From Trichopria drosophilae (lineage: Eukaryota; Arthropoda; Insecta; Hymenoptera; Diapriidae): a DNA stretch of 64,000 nt. Shown here in pieces: positions 1-12,635 of this stretch (the first letter of the stretch is position 1; each line of letters begins with the position of its first letter). Below the pieces are notes generated by a model, which was given only the letters and a program-made list of their open reading frames with translations, did not search any database and had not been told where the DNA came from. The stretch spans positions 117,526,001 to 117,590,000 of the forward strand of contig CM059585.1 of assembly GCA_030407085.1 (NCBI GenBank), read 5' to 3'. The position numbers and the translations under genes are program-made.

Positions 1-83
1 TAAACTACTTTACCGACTGTTGGTTATCGGTTTACTTCGAAATTCTGCCACTAGGCGAAGAAATTTAAAAACACCAGGATAAA
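1..83 (+). repeat. Truncated copy of a dispersed repeat (matches 2322..2409)
   Basis: This edge segment is nearly identical to 2322..2409 in the same orientation; both carry the words ACTTTACCGACTGTTGG and AAACACCAGGATAAAA. The copy is cut by the window edge. No coding function is visible. Confidence 0.8.
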
Positions 84-433
84 AAGGTCCCGAAAATCGA
101 GAACAATTCAAAAAATAGTTTCGTATAAAATTCCATCCTTTCCATCTTTACGAATTAAAATTTTCTCTGACGTATTTGCAATTCTTCTAATGAATCCAAG
201 CGAGTTTCTGGCTTTAGAAGCAAACGTTAGGGAAAATTTTAAAAATTAGTAGTGCAAAAAATACCATCTGATTGGTTCATCTACAGCTTTAAATCTTCGT
301 ATTTAGTTATGATTTTTTTGTGTTTGTTTATTTATATAAAGTGAACAATAAACAATTATGTATATTTAGTCATGTGGATATGTTCTTTAAGTACTAAGGT
401 AACAGAAAATAGCAAAAAGACCGAACGGAATAC

Positions 434-1159
434 GTTAAGGGGAGGGTTCGGCAACAAAATCAGCTCTATGAAATACACCTTTAAAAAGGTTTGAAAAAAT
501 TATTTCTGTAGTAATTTTTGACGAGGGATTCAGTGGTGCTAGAATCAAAAATCTAAAAAATTTGTTTAACCCATACATTTCAGCTCGAAACAAAATTTGT
601 CTTTTCTAAAAAAACGCTTCTTCTACATTCTTCTAAATTAATTTAAAAATTCAAAAAAATGAAGGTGAACTTAAAAACACATTTTCTAAATAATTACGGA
701 TAGATTTTAAAAAATTCAATTTTTTTCGAAAAAAAATTTTGTTATGGGCCAAAAACATTTTTTGATGGGTCAAAAACAATTTTTACATTTTGTATATTAG
801 CACCGCTGAATTTAACGTAAAAATTACTAAAGAAATAATTTTTTTGACCTACTTGTTTTAGCACAGAAAAAAATTTTTTTTTCGAAAAAATGCTTCTAGA
901 CTTTACTAAATTAATTTAAAAATTCGAAAAAATTGGATTGAACATATAAACACATTTTCTAAATAACTACGGATGGATTTGAAAAAATTCTATTTTTTTC
1001 GAAAAAAAAAAATTTTGTTATGAGTCAACAAAATTGTTTAAACTTTTTACTCTAGCATCACTGAATTCCACGTCAAAAATTGCTACAGATTTAATTTTTT
1101 CAAATTTTTTAAAGGTGTATTTCATAGAGCTGATTTTGTTGCCGAACCCGCCCCTTAAC
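434..1159. mobile_element. Foldback element with terminal inverted repeats of about 110 bp
   Basis: The left end (GTTAAGGGGAGGGTTCGGCA, from 434) is matched in reverse complement at the right end (to 1159). The match continues through the word CAGCTCTATGAAATACACC and beyond. Further inward, the sequence around 520-620 and 780-1080 also mirrors itself, with repeated GATGGGTCAAAAA-like words near the centre. It carries no ORF, so it is a non-autonomous palindromic transposon. I could not assign a superfamily. Confidence 0.75.
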
Positions 1160-1249
1160 TTGAACGTAAATAATTAAAATTCAAAGAAATCGAGGTAGTA
1201 ACGTGGGTTACTACCGTGACTCAAAGGGTTAAATACGTCAAACGCAGCG

Positions 1250-1370
1250 ATACTTACTTGCGGGTAAAACTTGGAATTGGATGGCAGCGCCAACCGTCGC
1301 TAAAATGATGAACTGCCACAAAACTACCATACCGACTGTTGAAATTCTATTAAACTACTTTACCGACTGT
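1250..1370 (+). repeat. Dispersed repeat, second copy of 2185..2310
   Basis: This segment shares CGATACTTACTTGCGGG, GGAATTGGAT, GCAGCGCCAA and CATACCGACTGTTGAAAT with 2185..2310. Both end in short tandem words of the type AAACTACTTTACCGACTGTT (about 31-33 bp period). The short open frame 2184..2405 lies inside this repeat and is not a gene. Confidence 0.75.
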
Positions 1371-1567
1371 GTAGTGAACCAACGTTGAATGTGGTAATTT
1401 TACACCGAGCTGTAAAATTCCTACGCTTTATGTAGTAAATTTATATAACCTTGTAAAATTCATCTTGTTTTGGGGGAAAATTTCTACATTATATGTAGTA
1501 ATATTACCAACTTTTTGCCAAGGAAAATTACAGTATGATTGTAAAATTCATTATGATTTTTTAGTGT
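1371..1567 (-). mobile_element. Small MITE, inverted copy of 27555..27751
   Basis: The reverse complement of this 197-bp segment matches 27555..27751 throughout. One end is CACTAAAAAATC and the other TAGTGAACCAACG. The interior is made of short GTAAAATT/TTTAC words. The two distant copies share the same ends, which defines the element. Confidence 0.75.
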
Positions 1568-1599
1568 GGGTAAAAATCGAGCCCGTGCTGTAAATGGTA

Positions 1600-1910
1600 A
1601 ATTTACCAAATATTGTAAAACTCCAATGTTGTATGTATGAAAATTACTAAAAATTAATGAAAATTACAATAAATTTGTAAACTTTATTTCTTTTTTTTAA
1701 AGTGTTAAATTTTGCAAATAACCTAACAAACGAAAAGGACTTGAAACGAATTAAAAACGTTTTATTTCGGTTTCTTGACTATTTTCATTGAAATTCTACA
1801 TTGTTATAAAAAGCAAATGAATTTTACCACATTGATTGTATAATGATGTAAAGTTTTCTTTCTGAGATTGTATTTTTACATTTTATTACAATTGAACATT
1901 TCTAAATTAA
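1600..1910 (+). repeat. Dispersed repeat, uninterrupted copy of the sequence split at 12915..13610
   Basis: Shares AAATAACCTAACAAACGAA, GACTTGAAACGAATTAAA, TTTATTTCGGTTTCTTGAC and ATTGTATAATGA-GTAAAGTTTTC with 12915..13610. In the second copy the match is interrupted by a block of about 400 bp, so this copy shows the state before that insertion. Confidence 0.75.
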
Positions 1911-2184
1911 AAGGCCTGTATCACAAATGGTGCTAAAATTATTCCCGTCGAATTACGAATATTTATTGGTTTCAATGTTACATACAAAGTTTGAACTTTT
2001 GCATTTACACATTGTTTTATAATTTTGGCTCCTGTCTGCTCAACTTATCCACTAATACAATGTCTAATTTTGTTGTAATGACTATATTTAAAATTTTTAA
2101 TGTCTATTATCGCAGTAGGAAAAAAAAATTCAAAAAGCCAACAACTTCTCCCGTCCTTCCTCTTTTTCGTTTAAATACGTCAAA

Positions 2185-2409
2185 TGCAACGATACTTACT
2201 TGCGGGCAAACGATGGAATTGGATCGCAGCGCCAATCGTCGATAAAAGGATGAACTGCTACAAAACTGCCATACCGACTGTTGAAATGCTACTAAACTAC
2301 TTTACCGACTGTTGGAATTCTACTGAACTACTTTACCGACTGTTGGTTATCGGTTTACTTCGAAATTCTGCCGCCAGGCGAAGAAATTTAAAAACACCAG
2401 GATAAAAAA
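2185..2409 (+). repeat. Dispersed repeat with ACTTTACCGACTGTT tandem words
   Basis: Combines in one place the segments also found at 1250..1370 and 1..83. It contains three or four tandem copies of a 31-33-bp unit ending in ACTTTACCGACTGTTGG. The window edge copy and this one end at the same word, AAACACCAGGATAAAA, which marks the true border. Confidence 0.75.
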
Positions 2410-2878
2410 AATGACTCAAACTTGTTCGGTATTTCCAACTTTAATTGACAATATGAAATGTATAGACGGACAAAATGATGAAATTTCCAATGTTAAATTT
2501 GCACAGGAACCGTAAGTCCGGGGTTGTGTCGTTTAATCGTGCGCAAAAGCGCCTGAACAGTTTGCAATTGTATATATGACGTATTTTGCCGAGTTTCGTC
2601 GTTTTACCCAGCATCAACTCGAAGGTTTTTGAAATTTACCTATTACTCTATACCATCGTCGTCGCTTTTTTTTTTTTGTTACCCTATTTAGAATTCGTTA
2701 TTTTGGCAGCTGACAGTACGGAAAGAATCTCACACTCGCAGTGTCGCAACTGACATTCGACATCATTATTATCGTAGTAGTAATTCGTATGTATTTCTCA
2801 TCACTGGCATTACATTCAACGATTGTTATTCCACTTCGTTCATCGACTTTACAAAAATTTATTTATAAACACATGTGC

Positions 2879-2911
<33 letters not shown>

Positions 2912-3660
2912 CGAAAGTAAGAAAATACGAAACGACGCTAAGGAATTATGTAAACGTACAATTTTTCGTTTAGATTACAGGAATTAAAGAACTCGGGAAG
3001 GGATTCGGGAAGGACTGCTGGGATAGGGTTTCTGCTGATTCGTATGGTCTCTCATCCTTGAAAAAATGGAGGACGAAGACGAGCTTGCGGAGGATCGTTA
3101 TGTTTACAATAGCTAGTAATATTAAGATATCATTCGTACAGAGATTTTTTTTTTTTTTTGTATATTATGTATAGTCGTAAATTACGTTTCTTAGCTGCGT
3201 TAGCATGTTTAAAAATGAGCTGCGCATGTATAACCTTCCTTTTTTTCTAGTTCTTATCGGTAGGTGGCGAAATGTCGGTAGCAGCGATTCGAAGTACTTC
3301 GACTCGAGTGCGTGTGAGCTCTCGTCTTTCAGTTTGCATTAGGATAGGTCCGGCTTTATCCGTTTTTAGTGGCACTGTTGTCCGTTAGCTTTATGCTCGA
3401 CTTCGGTTGCTTTCACACAGTGCTTATGGCTTCCCTACGATTATAAATATATTTAACATAGATTGCTTTAAAAAAGATTATCAATATCATTAAAATACAT
3501 TCGATCCTTTTATTATCAACATGTCAGTATCTCGATTCCACATACCGAATTCATTTAATAATTCAAGAGAACATTTTGAAGTTATATTTAACGAGTGTTC
3601 GCTTTTACTAGAATTGTTTGCGGAATAATTCGAAATCGATTTAGGTATTCATTTTAATTC
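2410..3660. other. Mostly single-copy stretch without a recognised gene
   Basis: It is less AT-rich than the flanking repeats, with CpG-containing parts at 2510-2790 and 3240-3420. It holds a (TA)n microsatellite at about 2879..2908. A splice acceptor-like run ends near 2980 (TTTAGATTACAG) and is followed by about 60 open codons. No homology is recognisable, so no exon is called. Confidence 0.5.
2879..2908. repeat. (TA)n microsatellite
   Basis: A run of about 10 TA dinucleotides followed by TGTATATATAC. Simple sequence, probably length-variable. Confidence 0.9.
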
Positions 3661-4439
3661 AAGAATGAATTGTATTTAGTTAGAAAGCAGGACTCCCAAT
3701 GCCTCGTCCCCTTAAAAAAAGGAATTTGAACTTAAAAAAAAAACGGAAAAACATATTTTCTAAATAATTACGTATAGATTTTAAAAAATTCCATATTAGT
3801 AGAAAAAAAAACATTTTTCTGTTTTGGTAAAAAAATTTGTTTCTGATTTTTATTTTATTACAATTGAATTCCTCCTCAAAAATCACTAAAGAAATAATTT
3901 CTGGGGAATTTTTGAACGTTTTGATAAAAAAAAATCAGAAACAAATTTAAAAAAAAAAAGGAACTAAAAAGGGACTTGAGGTAGAAAAATGGACTAAAAA
4001 AGGACTAAAAATAGTTTTGATTTCAACTTTTTAATTGTAAGCTTGATAGAATTATTACAATTTATAATAACATTTTTTTTTATTATCAAAACGTTCAAAA
4101 ATTCCCCAGAAATTATTTCTTTAGTGATTTTTGAGGAGGAATTCAATGGTAATAAAAAAAAATCAGAAACAAATTTAAAAAAAAAAAAGGAACTAAAAAG
4201 GGACTTGAGGTAGAAAAATGGACTAAAAAAGGACTAAAAATAGTTTTGATTTCAACATTTTAATTGTAAGCTGATACAATTATTACAATTTATAATAACA
4301 TTTTTTTTTAATGATCAAAACGTTCAAAAATTTCCCAGAAATTATTTCTTTAGTGATTTTTGAGGAGGAATTCAATTGTAATAAAAAAAAATCAAAAACA
4401 AATTTTTTTAGTAGAAATTTTAAAAAAAAGGAACTAAAA

Positions 4440-6420
4440 AGGGACTTGAGGTAGAAAAATGGACTAAAAAAGGACTAAAAATAGTTTTGATTTCAACTTT
4501 TTAATTGTAAGCTTGATACAATTATTACAATTTATAATAACATTTTTGTTTATTATCTAAATGTTCAAAAATTCCCCAGAAATTATTTCTTTAGTGATTT
4601 TTGAGGAGGAATTAAATTGTAATAAAATAAAAATCAGAAACAAATTTAAAACAAAAAAAGAAACTAAAAAAGGGACTTGAGGTAGAAAAATGGACTAAAA
4701 ATAGTTTTTCTTTTTTGGTAAAAAAATTTGTTTCTTATTTTTATTTTATTACAATTGAATTCCTCCTCAAAAAGCACTAAAAATAAAAAAAAAAACAACT
4801 GGAAAACAGAAAAACATATTTTCTAAATAATTACGTATGGATTTTAAAAAATTCCATTTTAGTAGAAAAAAAACATTTCCTTTTTGGTAAAAAAATTTGT
4901 TTCTGATTTTTATTTTATTACAATTTAATTTTATTATTATTAAGTTTTATTTTAAGCCTGATACAATTATTGCATTACAATTTATAATAAAATTTTTTTT
5001 AATGATCAAAACGTTCAAAAATTTCCCAGAAATTATTTCTTTAGTGATTTTTGAGGAGGAATTCAATTGTAATAAAAAAAAATCAGAAATCGATTTAGAA
5101 ATGGTGTTCATTTTAATTCAAGAATGAATTGTATTTAGTTAGAAAGCAGGACTCCCAATGCCTCGTCCCCTTAAAAAAAGGAATTTGAACTTAAAAAAAA
5201 AACGGAAAAACATATTTTCTAAATAATTACGTATAGATTTTAAAAAATTCCATTTTAGTAGAAAAAAAAATTTTTCTGTTTTGGTAAAAAAATTTGTTTC
5301 TGATTTTTATTTTATTACAATTGAATTCCTCCTCAAAAATCACTAAAGAAATAATTTCTGGGGAATTTTTGAACGTTTTGATAAAAAAAAATCAGAAACA
5401 AATTTTAAAAAAAAAAGGAACTAAAAAGGGACTTGAGGTAGAAAAATGGACTAAAAAAGGACTAAAAATAGTTTTGATTTCAACTTTTTAATTGTAAGCT
5501 TGATACAATTATTACAATTTATAATAACATTTTTGTTTATTATCTAAATGTTCAAAAATTCCCCAGAAATTATTTCTTTAGTGATTTTTGAGGAGGAATT
5601 AAATTGTAATAAAATAAAAATCAGAAACAAATTTAAAACAAAAAAAGAAACTAAAAAAGGGACTTGAGGTAGAAAAATGGACTAAAAATAGTTTTTCTTT
5701 TTTGGTAAAAAAATTTGTTTCTTATTTTTATTTTATTACAATTGAATTCCTCCTCAAAAAGCACTAAAAATAAAAAAAAAAACAACTGGAAAACAGAAAA
5801 ACATATTTTCTAAATAATTACGTATGGATTTTAAAAAATTCCATTTTAGTAGAAAAAAAACATTTCCTTTTTGGTAAAAAAATTTGTTTCTGGTTTTTAC
5901 TTTATTACAATTTAATTTTATTATTATTAAGTTTTATTTTAAGCCTGATACAATTATTGCATTACAATTTATAATAAAATTTTTTTTAATGATCAAAACG
6001 TTCAAAAATTTCCCAGAAATTATTTCTTTAGTGATTTTTGAGGAGGAATTCAATTGTAATAAAAAAAAAATCAGAAATCGATTTAGAAATGGTGTTCATT
6101 TTAATTCAAGAATGAATTGTATTTAGTTAGAAAGCAGGATTTCCAGTGCCTCGTCCCCTTAAAAAAAGGAATTTGAACTTAAAAAAAAAACGGAAAAACA
6201 TATTTTCTAAATAATTACGTATGGATTTCAAAAAATTCCATTTTAGTAGAAAAAAATTTTACTTTTTTGGTAAAAAAATTTGTTTCTGATTTTTATTTTA
6301 TTACAATTTAATTCCTCCTCAAAAATCACTAAAGAAATAATTTCTGGGGAATTTTTGAACGTTTTGATAAAAAAAAATCAAAAACAAATTTAAAAAAAAA
6401 AAGGAACTAAAAAGGGACTT
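4440..6420 (+). repeat. Tandem duplication with a 987-bp period
   Basis: Sequence from about 4440 to 5420 recurs 987-988 bp further on. For example, the word TTATCTAAATGTTCAAAAAT occurs near 4551 and 5539, and AGAATGAATTGT at 5121 and 6109. The copies differ by only scattered bases, so the duplication is recent relative to the rest of the array. Confidence 0.75.
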
Positions 6421-7160
6421 GAGGTAGAAAAATGGACTAAAACAGGACTAAAAATAGTTTTGATTTCAACTTTTTAATTGTAAGCTAGATAGAATTATTA
6501 CAATTTATAATAACATTTTTTTTTATTATCAAAACGTTCAAAAATTCCCCAGAAATTATTTCTTTAGTGATTTTTGAGGAGGAATTCAATGGTAATAAAA
6601 AAAAATAAGGAACTAAAAAGGGACTTGAGGTAGAAAAATGGACTAAAAAAGGACTAAAAATAGTTTTGATTTCAACTTTTTAATTGTAAGCTTGATACAA
6701 TTATTACAATTTATAATAACATTTTTTTTCATTATCAAAATGTTCAAAAATTCCCCAGAAATTATTTCTTTAGTGATTTTTGAGGAGGAATTAAATTGTA
6801 ATAAAATAAAAATCAAAAACAAATTTTTTTACCAAAAAAGAAAAATGTTTTTTTTTCGACTAAAATGGAATTTTTTTTCATTATCAAAATTTTTTTTCAT
6901 TATCAAAATGTTCAAAAATTCCCCAGAAATGATTTCTTTAGTGATTTTTGAGGAGGAATTCAATTGTAATAAAAAAAATCAGAAACAAATTAAAAAAAAA
7001 AAAAAGGAACTAAAAAGGGACTTGAGGTAGAAAAATTGACTAAAAATAGTTTTCATTTCAACTTTTTAATTGTAAGCCTGATACAATTATTACATTACAA
7101 TTTATAATAAAATTTTTTTATGATCAAAATGTTCAAAAATTCCCCAGAAATTATTTCTTT

Positions 7161-7811
7161 AGTGATTTTTGAGGAGGAATTCAATTGTAATAAAATAAAA
7201 ATCAGAAACAAATTTTTTTACCAAAACAGAAAAATGTTTTTTTTTCTACTAAAATGGAATTTTTTAAAATCCATACGTAATTATTTAGAAAATATGTTTT
7301 TCTGTTTTCCAGTTGTTTTTTTTAGTGATTTTTGAGGAGGAATTCAATTGTAATAAAATAAAAATCAGAAACAAATTTTTTTACCAAAACAGAAAAATGT
7401 TTTTTTTTCTACTAAAATGGAATTTTTTAAAATCCATACGTAATTATTTAGAAAATATGTTTTTCTGTTTTCCAGTTGTTTTTTTTTAGTGATTTTTGAG
7501 GAGGAATTAAATTGTAATAAAATAAAAATCAGAAACAAATTTTTTTACCAAAACAGAAAAATGTTTTTTTTTCTACTAATATGGAATTTTTTAAAATCCA
7601 TATGTAATTATTTAAAAAATATGTTTTTCTGTTTTCCACTTTTTTTTTAGTGATTTTTTAGGAGGAATTAAATTGTAATAAAATAAAAATCAGAAACAAA
7701 TTTTTTTACCGAAAAAGAAAAATGTTTTTTTTCGACTAAAATGGAATTTTTTAAAATCCATACGTAATTATTTAGAAAATATGTTTTTCTGTTTTCCAGT
7801 TGTTTTTTTTT
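7161..7811 (+). repeat. Tandem repeat, four units of about 163 bp
   Basis: Units begin at AGTGATTTTT at 7161, 7324, 7488 and 7649, giving periods of 163, 164 and 161 bp. Each contains GAGGAGGAATT, AATAAAATAAAAATCAGAAAC, a T-rich run and CTAAATAATTAC in reverse complement. The unit is part of the wider 3662..7811 module. Confidence 0.85.
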
Positions 7812-9557
7812 TTAATTTTTAAAATAGATTAACAAATTTGAATAGCTTTTATTCGAAAAACAAATTTTTTTCACACTAAAACGTTTAATTTTGCTATTGT
7901 TGGACATCACCCTTTCAGATTTGGCTGCAAATTTTGAAACTCTCAATTTTTTTAAAATTTTTCTACCTTTTTTTTTAAATTTGTTCGTCGTTTTTAATTT
8001 AAACATTCAAAGCAAATTTGGTGAATAAAACAACATATTACCTAACTAATTATGGATGGATTTTAAAAAATTTTATTTTTTAACGAAAAAAATAAATATT
8101 TTTTTATCAAAAATTTTTATAAAATTGTTATTATATTACCATTAAATTCGTCGTAAAAAAAAAAACATTTTTTTTTCGTATTTTTCGAAAGATTGTTGGT
8201 TATAGTTCCTTAAAGTTTCAATAACTTAGTTTTTCCATTTGCCTAAGATTTATAAAATCATAAATATGGAAAATTGTTTTGTTTATTTACAATTTTTTAT
8301 TATTACATAATAAAAGTAATCGTTTCTCAAAACATTTTGACAAAGTTTTTAAATTAAATAGAGAACAAAAATAATCATATAATTTTTGTTGCATACTATT
8401 TTTTAGTTTCTCCCAAGTTAAAACGTAAGTAATATTGTCATATTTCTTTTCATTTGAAAAACGAATTACTTTTCTTAATCAAACATTTATTCATACGAAG
8501 CAAACAAGACACAGAAGGACAATTTAAATTTGAACGATTAAAAAAAGGATGTAAAAGGGACTTTTGACAAAAAAGGGAAATAAAAGAGACTAATTTCCTA
8601 AAAAAAGACTGACTGGGAGCCCTGTAGAAAGATGTTCAATGGATTTCGATGAATTTAAATTTCGTCAGCCATATTAGATCCGCCATTTTGTTTTACTATC
8701 AGTTGTGATTTATCCGAAATGTTGAAATTGGCTGTAATGACCAATGAAACTAAAAATGATTACAGAATCGACACCAACATTTCGTTTCTTTTTTATTGTT
8801 CTTTAATCCATTACAACTATTTTAATGTTTTCATCATTTTAATTAAACCTGTGCGACCGAAAACGATTTTGGTAGGGCAAATATATAGAAAATGTCCAAA
8901 AATTGAAGAAAAAAATTTTTTTTGTTTAAATTATAATAATAATTATTTATTCATAATAATCAAAACAAAAATTTGTTAAAATGTTACTAAACATGATTAG
9001 AAATTATTTGTTATTATGAAAGAATTTTTTAATAGCAATAAAAATACAGAATCATTAAATAATAAACACTTTATGTAAAATTTGTCCACTGTAGAGGACG
9101 ATGGCAGTGAATGGGTTAACTTAAGAATTGTACAATCCTTGCGTTTGTTAAAATATAACAATTCTAGAAAACTATCGGAAGAAACAATACAGAAATAAAT
9201 ACCAGCAATAAAAGTATATCACAACATCCGATTTCTTTATTCACGATGAATAAAACATGAGACTTACAAACGTACCTTGACGATGAAATTGATTAATTAC
9301 TCGATGCACAAAGAAAATGATTGTATTTATTAAAATTATATAAATAAAGTATTACATGATTTCAATACAAATTTATAAACTATTTAAAAAATTCGGTGGT
9401 GTTCGAAGGCTACAAACGTTCTTGACTCTCAAAGCCTTTAAGAGGTTCGCTGAAAAAAAAAATCGAAAAGTATTACCATTTTTTATATAACGAACGAATT
9501 TTAACCTACAATTAAGTTGTATATCTATACTAACGTAAATCAGAGAACTAAATCATA
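7812..9557. other. AT-rich stretch, no gene recognised
   Basis: Long T and A runs dominate to about 8600, followed by less biased sequence. Near 9105-9120, GACGATGGCAGTGAATGGGTTAA resembles the right end of a CCC.../TTAA (piggyBac-type) element, but I found no matching left end. The open frame at 8719..8979 is low-complexity and not called. Confidence 0.45.
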
Positions 9558-9559
9558 TA

Positions 9560-9869
9560 CAGTAGTCCTTCTCTTATTCTAATTTGTCCAGACCGGCAAG
9601 ATGGCGTCTCCTTCTCGTATTCTAATTTGCCATCAAAAAAGTTTGCACTTTTCTAGGATCTTGTGAGGGGGGTTTTTACACCAATGTTAATTTACACGAT
9701 ATTATTTATTAGACAGATAACCGAACTGACTTATTGTTAATGTTTTTGTTTTTAAAAAGAGTTTTTTTAGGTTATATTGTATGCATGAAATTAGAATAGA
9801 GGATGTGAAAAAATTAGAATAAGAGAAGAAGTTAGAATAAGAGGAATTAGAATAAGAGAAGGACTACTG
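9560..9869. mobile_element. CAGTAG-type MITE, copy 1 (310 bp, TA target duplication)
   Basis: The element begins CAGTAGTCCTTCTCTTATTC and ends in the reverse complement of that sequence, with TA immediately outside each end (9558-9559, 9870-9871). ATTAGAATAAGAG words repeat near the right end. Its ends and TA duplication fit the Tc1/mariner superfamily, and the TIR resembles pogo/Tigger elements. It contains no transposase. Confidence 0.85.
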
Positions 9870-10025
9870 TATTGTTAAATCACCCATTTCATGATACTTA
9901 ACATTATTCCAATTTCTCTTCAATAAATGCTTATTTTATTCATCTGCACAATTAATTGTAATTCTATTTTATTTTAATAACCACAATAATAACAATAAAT
10001 AAAAATGTAAAGAGAATGCGAGGCA

Positions 10026-10121
10026 CCCAGCAAACACAAAAGTAACAGTTATGTAACAGTTATGTAACATTTATGTAACAATGTAACCTTTACGTAAATG
10101 TTACTTACTGTGTTTGCAGGG
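10026..10121. mobile_element. Mini-element with CCCAGCAAAC ends and 11-bp tandem core
   Basis: The left end CCCAGCAAACAC and right end GTGTTTGCAGGG form a short imperfect inverted repeat. The core is a tandem of GTAACAGTTAT-like 11-mers. The ends resemble those of the large array at 17052 (CCCAGYAAACG), so the two may belong to one family. Confidence 0.55.
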
Positions 10122-10239
10122 CAGTATTTATTTTCTTCTCTTATGAAGTAATACATCGTCTTATTGAAGAAATACAATAAATTTTACAGATGCTCAAAAT
10201 AAAACTCAAAATATTTCCCAACCAAATTTAAGTTTTAGC

Positions 10240-10500
10240 ACACTATAAAAAATGAAAATGAACTTTACAAATCTGTTGTAATTTTCTTTCGTAAAAATAT
10301 GGTGATTTGCCCACATTCAACATTGTAAATTTTCTATGTGATGTTAGGAATTTCACAACTTTGGTAAATATCCTACGTTGAAAGTGATAAAATTACAACT
10401 CGAAGCATTTTTCTAACATTGTACATGGGTCAAAATCGAGGCCATGCTGTAAATTGTAAATTTACCGAATATTGTAAAACTCCAATACTCCCATTCGGAA
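10240..10500. repeat. GTAAA/TTTAC-word tract
   Basis: Starts with CACTATAAAAAATGAAAATG (a mutated CACTGTAAAAAATG end) and then carries many TTGTAA/TTTAC words at short spacing. It belongs to the same family as 14540..15253. Confidence 0.6.
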
Positions 10501-10748
10501 GCACCGTTGCCGTATCTACAAATCTGTAATTTTGAGATATTCTACCAAATTATTTTATGCTTTTCTCGACTAATTTTATACCAAAAATCACTGTTAACAC
10601 ATTGTTAATTATTAAGTAAAATTATATTCACGATATAAATTTCTATAAATGTGCATTAATAGTTTTTAAAAAGCAGATACGACTAAAAACAATGCAGTCT
10701 TAATGAAAACAATCGATATGCTATTGGAAGGCAAATCAGACGTAACTA

Positions 10749-10936
10749 TGACACTGAAGCTAGCAGCAGATTCGAAAAAACTATGGTTTTCAGCCATTAA
10801 AATTACCAAAAATAGATTATTTGTATAAAATTTGTTTAAAGATGTTTAAATGCAAGTAATTTTTAATAAGAAATTATCCATTTTTTACAGTTTTCTTGAA
10901 TCCGCTGCTGCGAATCTGCTGCTAGCTTCAGCGTCA
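10749..10936. mobile_element. 188-bp inverted-repeat element, GCTAGCAGCAGATTCG ends
   Basis: The left end TGACACTGAAGCTAGCAGCA pairs with the right end (TGACGCTGAAG... in reverse complement), with 26-bp arms. A truncated inverted copy lies at 25217..25376, which confirms the borders. No coding content. Confidence 0.8.
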
Positions 10937-11091
10937 TATGTAACTACATAAAATCATTTTTAACAATAATTATCACTATTATAAAATAGTTAGTAATTAT
11001 AAAGTAGTTTTTCATTTTTATTCATTGAATTTCATGTGTTAATAATATAACGCCCTAACCTAAGAAAGACATTTCTATAAACCCTTTAAGT

Positions 11092-12635
11092 CGCAAATGT
11101 GCACAATTTGCACATGGATTTCAGCATCGTTTTATGTATTAAATAAAAATTAAAAAAAAAAATGGAAACATCTATATCCGACTAGTTTTGAGGTCGCTCT
11201 TTCGATTGGCGCTACTGAAATTTTCGAAAAATTACGTTTAACACAGTTTTTTTACAAAAATACTGAAAAAAAAAACGCGATTTTTTAGCTACAATTTTTT
11301 CTTGAAATGCATTTTTAACTATGATACCGGTTTCAGATCACCTTCTAATCTGTCAGAAACGTGTTCACGATTGTTTTACTTTTTTTACAAAATTATACGT
11401 TCACATATTTTGATTTATTTTGTTTTTCGTTTCAAAATGGCGTCTGAACGTTGAAAATTGTTGAAAGTGAAGAAAATGATATTATTTCGGATCTGCTAGG
11501 TTTTCTTTGTAGTAAAAACGTACAAATAAGTTATTACGAGTTTTGTACGACCTATTTTGATTTACGAAAGCAGCACCTCAATGATTTCTCGAGGATTTTT
11601 ACCATAAACATAGTAATATTGCAATAAAAGTGTAATTTTCCCACGAAAATCATTGGACACAAAAATACCACTGATAATCGTGGTAAATTTACATTAAAAT
11701 GGAAAAATTAAAAATTGTAACATTACAGCAATTATGTAAACTCCCAATAGTTTAGTGCGATATCGCAGTGCAGTCGGTGTAAAAATAACCTGACTGATGT
11801 AAAATTCCCCTAATCTTGTATTAAAATATTACATTGCTCCAAGGTAATTTTACACCGATAGGTTATATTTTACCAGCTCTTGGTAAATTTCCTGCGATTA
11901 TCAGTGGTATTTTTGTGTCCTACGGTTTTCGTGGTAAATTTACATCAACATTTTTTACGGTGTAGGTTTCAGTCATCGCTAAACTCAAATCTTGAGTCAG
12001 TTTACCGAAATTCAAAATGGCGGATCCAATATAGCGTTATGTAAAATTTCACATTTCTGGAATAGGAAAAATACTATCGTATTCCATTCAGATTTTCAAG
12101 TCAACATTATTCTTAAGATTTTTTTGATTGTATAAATGGTAATTTTATGGGATATTACTGCTTTCGTAAATCAAAATAGGTCATACAAAACTCGTAATAA
12201 CTTATTTCTACGATTTTACTACAAAGAAAACCTAGCAGATCTGAAATAATATCATTTTCTTCACTTTCAACAATTCTCAACGTTCAGACGCCATTTTGAA
12301 ACGAAAAACAAAATAAATCAAAATATGTGAATGTATAATTTTGAAGTAAAACAATCGGGAACACGTTTCTGACAGATTAGAAGGTGATCTGAAACCGTTA
12401 TCATAGTTAAAAATGCATTTAAAAAAAATTGTAGCTAAAAAATCGCGTTATTTCAGGATTTTTGTAAAAAAAACTGTCTTAAACGTCATTTTTCGAAAAT
12501 TTCAGTAGCGCCAATCGAAAGAGGGACCTCAAAACTAGTCGGATATAGATGTTTCCATTTTTGTTTAATTTTTATTTTATATATAAAACGATGCTGAAAT
12601 CCATGTGCAAATTGTGCACATTTGGGACTTAAAGT
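11092..12635. mobile_element. Long palindromic element with piggyBac-like CCCTTTAAGTCG end
   Basis: The left arm (11092..about 11572) and right arm (about 12161..12635) are reverse complements over nearly 480 bp. They share GTGCACAATTTGCACATGG, GGAAACATCTATATCCGAC and AATAGGTCGTACAAAACTCG-like words. The left end CCCTTTAAGTCGCAAATG matches the solo end at 47553, which is followed by TTAA. The flanking TTAA is mutated here. The loop (about 11590-11960) holds another GTAAA/TTTAC element with its own mirror ends. No transposase is present. Confidence 0.8.

Larger units (their letters stand above)
3662..7811. repeat. 4.1-kb complex of direct and inverted repeats built from one module
   Basis: One module recurs more than ten times on both strands. 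It contains CCCCAGAAATTATTTCTTT, AGTGATTTTTGAGGAGGAAT, GGACTTGAGGTAGAAAAATG and CTAAATAATTACGTATGGAT. Copies of AGAATGAATTGTATTTAGTT with CCTCGTCCCCTT begin at 3662, 5121 and 6109. The many short open frames here (for example 6692..7030) are the module translated, not genes. The array looks like a palindromic transposon that was then multiplied by tandem duplication. Confidence 0.8.

Noticed and set aside
2981..3170. Possible exon after the acceptor-like TTTAGATTACAG, open about 60 codons
   Set aside because: No donor, no partner exon in frame and no recognisable protein motif; one of three phases being open this long is not unusual here.
3680..7335. Several similar open frames (EFNCN, FEEEFN, LNVLIKK-type peptides)
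   Set aside because: All are translations of the same repeated module in the 3.7-7.8 kb complex.
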